NCBI RefSeq assembly: GCF_001020205.1
Contig: NZ_CP011663.1
Location: forward strand, 3,348,001 to 3,412,000
Origin: Clostridium sporogenes
GTDB taxonomy: Bacteria; Bacillota; Clostridia; Clostridiales; Clostridiaceae
Direction: 5' to 3'
Length of the DNA: 64,000 nucleotides
Below, in pieces: positions 62,796-64,000 of this stretch. Below the pieces are notes generated by a model. The model made no database searches, had not been told where the DNA came from, and saw nothing but the letters and a program-made list of their open reading frames with translations. Position numbers and translations under genes: made by a program. Every line of letters begins with the position of its first letter. The first letter of the stretch is position 1.

Positions 62796-64000
62796 TTATT
62801 TACTTTTACACATTGTTAACTTAAATTTATCATCACATAAATCTAGTATTCTATAATCATTACAATTATATTTGATAGATTTATTATTTTCATCTATATC
62901 AACTAATTCAATATTATCTATAACTTCATTAATATCTAATTCAGAATCAGTCTTCCATATTCCATTTTCATCTTTAGACATAGGAAACTCTTTATTATTT
63001 AAATTTTGGGTTATTATATTTACATCATCTGCACCATATTTATTGTACCAATTTTCTAATTGAATATTATCTGTAGGTTGTCCAAGATTAATAAAATTTG
63101 ATTTAGTTGAATAATAATTGTTATGTTGATTAATTAAATATTTGGATATATTATTATAAATAAGGAGTCCATTTTCTCCAACTATATATATGTTTTTATT
63201 ATATGCTTTTATTCTATACAGATTATTAGTGAATTCACTATTTATCATTTCCCATATAACTCCATCATTACTTTTTAGAATTACCCCATTTTCCCCTATA
63301 GCATAAAAGGACTCCTTAAAATAAGTAACAGACATTAAATTGTATGTAACATTACTATTTCTTTTTATCCATGAAATTCCATCTGTAGATGTTGCAATAT
63401 ATCCATTACTTCCAACTGCAACAGTAATAGATTCTTCTTTATTTTTACAAATTCCATACATACTAACACTTGCATGTCTATTAACAAAATCATTGATTCC
63501 TGTATTTGACGTTCTTATTCCTCCATTTACATTATATTGAGGCTCTCCAGTACCAACAAGAATAAAAACATTTTTAAATTTGATAACGTCATTCCCAATT
63601 GCTCCAACATTACCAAAGTTTATTTGATTAGACCATGTTACAGCATTATCATTAGAATAAATACACCCTCTTTCCCAAGGATATGTGCTATGTCGCCAAT
63701 ATACTATAAATCTTGAATTAACATTATCAAATATTATACTTTTCACACTTTTGCCATATGATGTATCATAATCAATTTGCTTTGTCCAATTAATTCCATC
63801 ATCAGATATTAGAATTGCCATATTTTCACCTACAGCTACAAACTTTTGAGGATTGCCATCATATATTACATAATATAAATTCTTATTATCTATGCTTGCT
63901 GGGTTTACTCGCTCTACCCAGTGCATTAAATCTGTAGATGTTGCAATATATCCATTGTTCCCTACTACAACATTTATACCATTACCATACGCTATGCATT
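62796..64000 (-). CDS. Beta-propeller protein, probably phage tail-associated (5' end cut by window edge)
   Basis: The frame is open to base 64000; at least 400 codons are present and the first in-window ATG (63926) is internal. It contains repeats of the BNR/sialidase-like type: VGNNGYIATSTDLMHW, VGENMAILISDDGINW, VGSNGYIATSTDGISW, IGENGVILKSNDGVIW, VGENGLLIYN. This suggests a beta-propeller. The C-terminal ~140 residues are unrelated and Asn/Asp-rich (WYNKYGADDVNIITQNL). Upstream of holin and endolysin, it is likely a tail fibre or receptor-binding protein. I could not name the family. Confidence 0.8.
   Translation of the reverse strand, partial: CIAYGNGINVVVGNNGYIATSTDLMHWVERVNPASIDNKNLYYVIYDGNPQKFVAVGENMAILISDDGINWTKQIDYDTSYGKSVKSIIFDNVNSRFIVYWRHSTYPWERGCIYSNDNAVTWSNQINFGNVGAIGNDVIKFKNVFILVGTGEPQYNVNGGIRTSNTGINDFVNRHASVSMYGICKNKEESITVAVGSNGYIATSTDGISWIKRNSNVTYNLMSVTYFKESFYAIGENGVILKSNDGVIWEMINSEFTNNLYRIKAYNKNIYIVGENGLLIYNNISKYLINQHNNYYSTKSNFINLGQPTDNIQLENWYNKYGADDVNIITQNLNNKEFPMSKDENGIWKTDSELDINEVIDNIELVDIDENNKSIKYNCNDYRILDLCDDKFKLTMCKSK

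Noticed and set aside
1..64000. CRISPR arrays, rRNA operons, intact transposons
   Set aside because: No regularly spaced direct repeats, rRNA stretches or transposase genes were seen on either strand.

Overview
The window is AT-rich chromosomal DNA from an anaerobic, spore-forming Firmicute. Gene content and protein sequences fit Clostridium, most likely the proteolytic C. botulinum / C. sporogenes group. That assignment rests on recognised protein families (SpoIIP, Gpr, SpoIVFA/FB-like pair, CIRCE-controlled heat-shock operon, selenocysteine genes) and not on a database search. Almost all genes lie on the minus strand; rpsT, a DacF-like carboxypeptidase and a shortened PhzF-like gene are on the plus strand.

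Layout, left to right. 1-4930: hrcA-grpE-dnaK-dnaJ heat-shock operon with a sigma-A promoter and a perfect CIRCE operator; dnaJ runs off the left edge. 5042-8019: lepA-hemW. 8160-10822: a small membrane protein, spoIIP and gpr. 11032-14422: rpsT on plus, then a minus operon of a 76-aa gene, comEC and holA. 14527-20252: accessory stretch with a P-type ATPase that has lost its catalytic Asp, and an MBOAT / SGNH-like (DHHW) O-acylation pair. 20253-22346: 2.1 kb without clear protein genes, holding tRNA-Sec and many palindromes. 22347-26806: selB, selA and selD. selD itself has an in-frame UGA (Sec31), so its true start is 38 codons upstream of the uninterrupted frame. 26912-32475: comEA, dacF-like, rluD-like, ridA, an LCP protein and yqeK. 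32558-37841: nadD, yhbY, obg, rpmA-prp-rplU and the RNase G gene. 37880-42225: two radical-SAM-linked genes and the SpoIVFB/SpoIVFA-like pair. 42519-53188: a long cell-shape and division block (rodA, minE, minD, minC, PBP2, mreD, mreC, mreB, radC, maf, DUF4321, SPOR). 53411-61114: GNAT-like gene, shortened PhzF, ACT protein, a probable 6S RNA, tRNA-Leu, lytic transglycosylase, coaE, polA and aroC. 61255-64000: phage-type lysis cassette (amidase, two small membrane proteins) and the 3' part of a beta-propeller protein, probably the edge of a prophage.

The genes form recognisable working groups: chaperones under HrcA; a self-contained selenocysteine system (SelD makes selenophosphate, SelA charges tRNA-Sec, SelB delivers it); the rod-shape machine MreBCD-PBP2-RodA with MinCDE; L27 with its processing protease Prp; and sporulation proteases. 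Several genes start with TTG (grpE, hemW, holA, the P-type ATPase, obg, the DUF2344 gene, the M23 gene, minC), judged from Shine-Dalgarno spacing. No CRISPR array, rRNA gene or intact insertion sequence was seen. The most unusual items are the inactive-looking P-type ATPase, the palindrome-rich DNA between selB and tRNA-Sec, the ComEC without an intact nuclease motif and the internally shortened PhzF.
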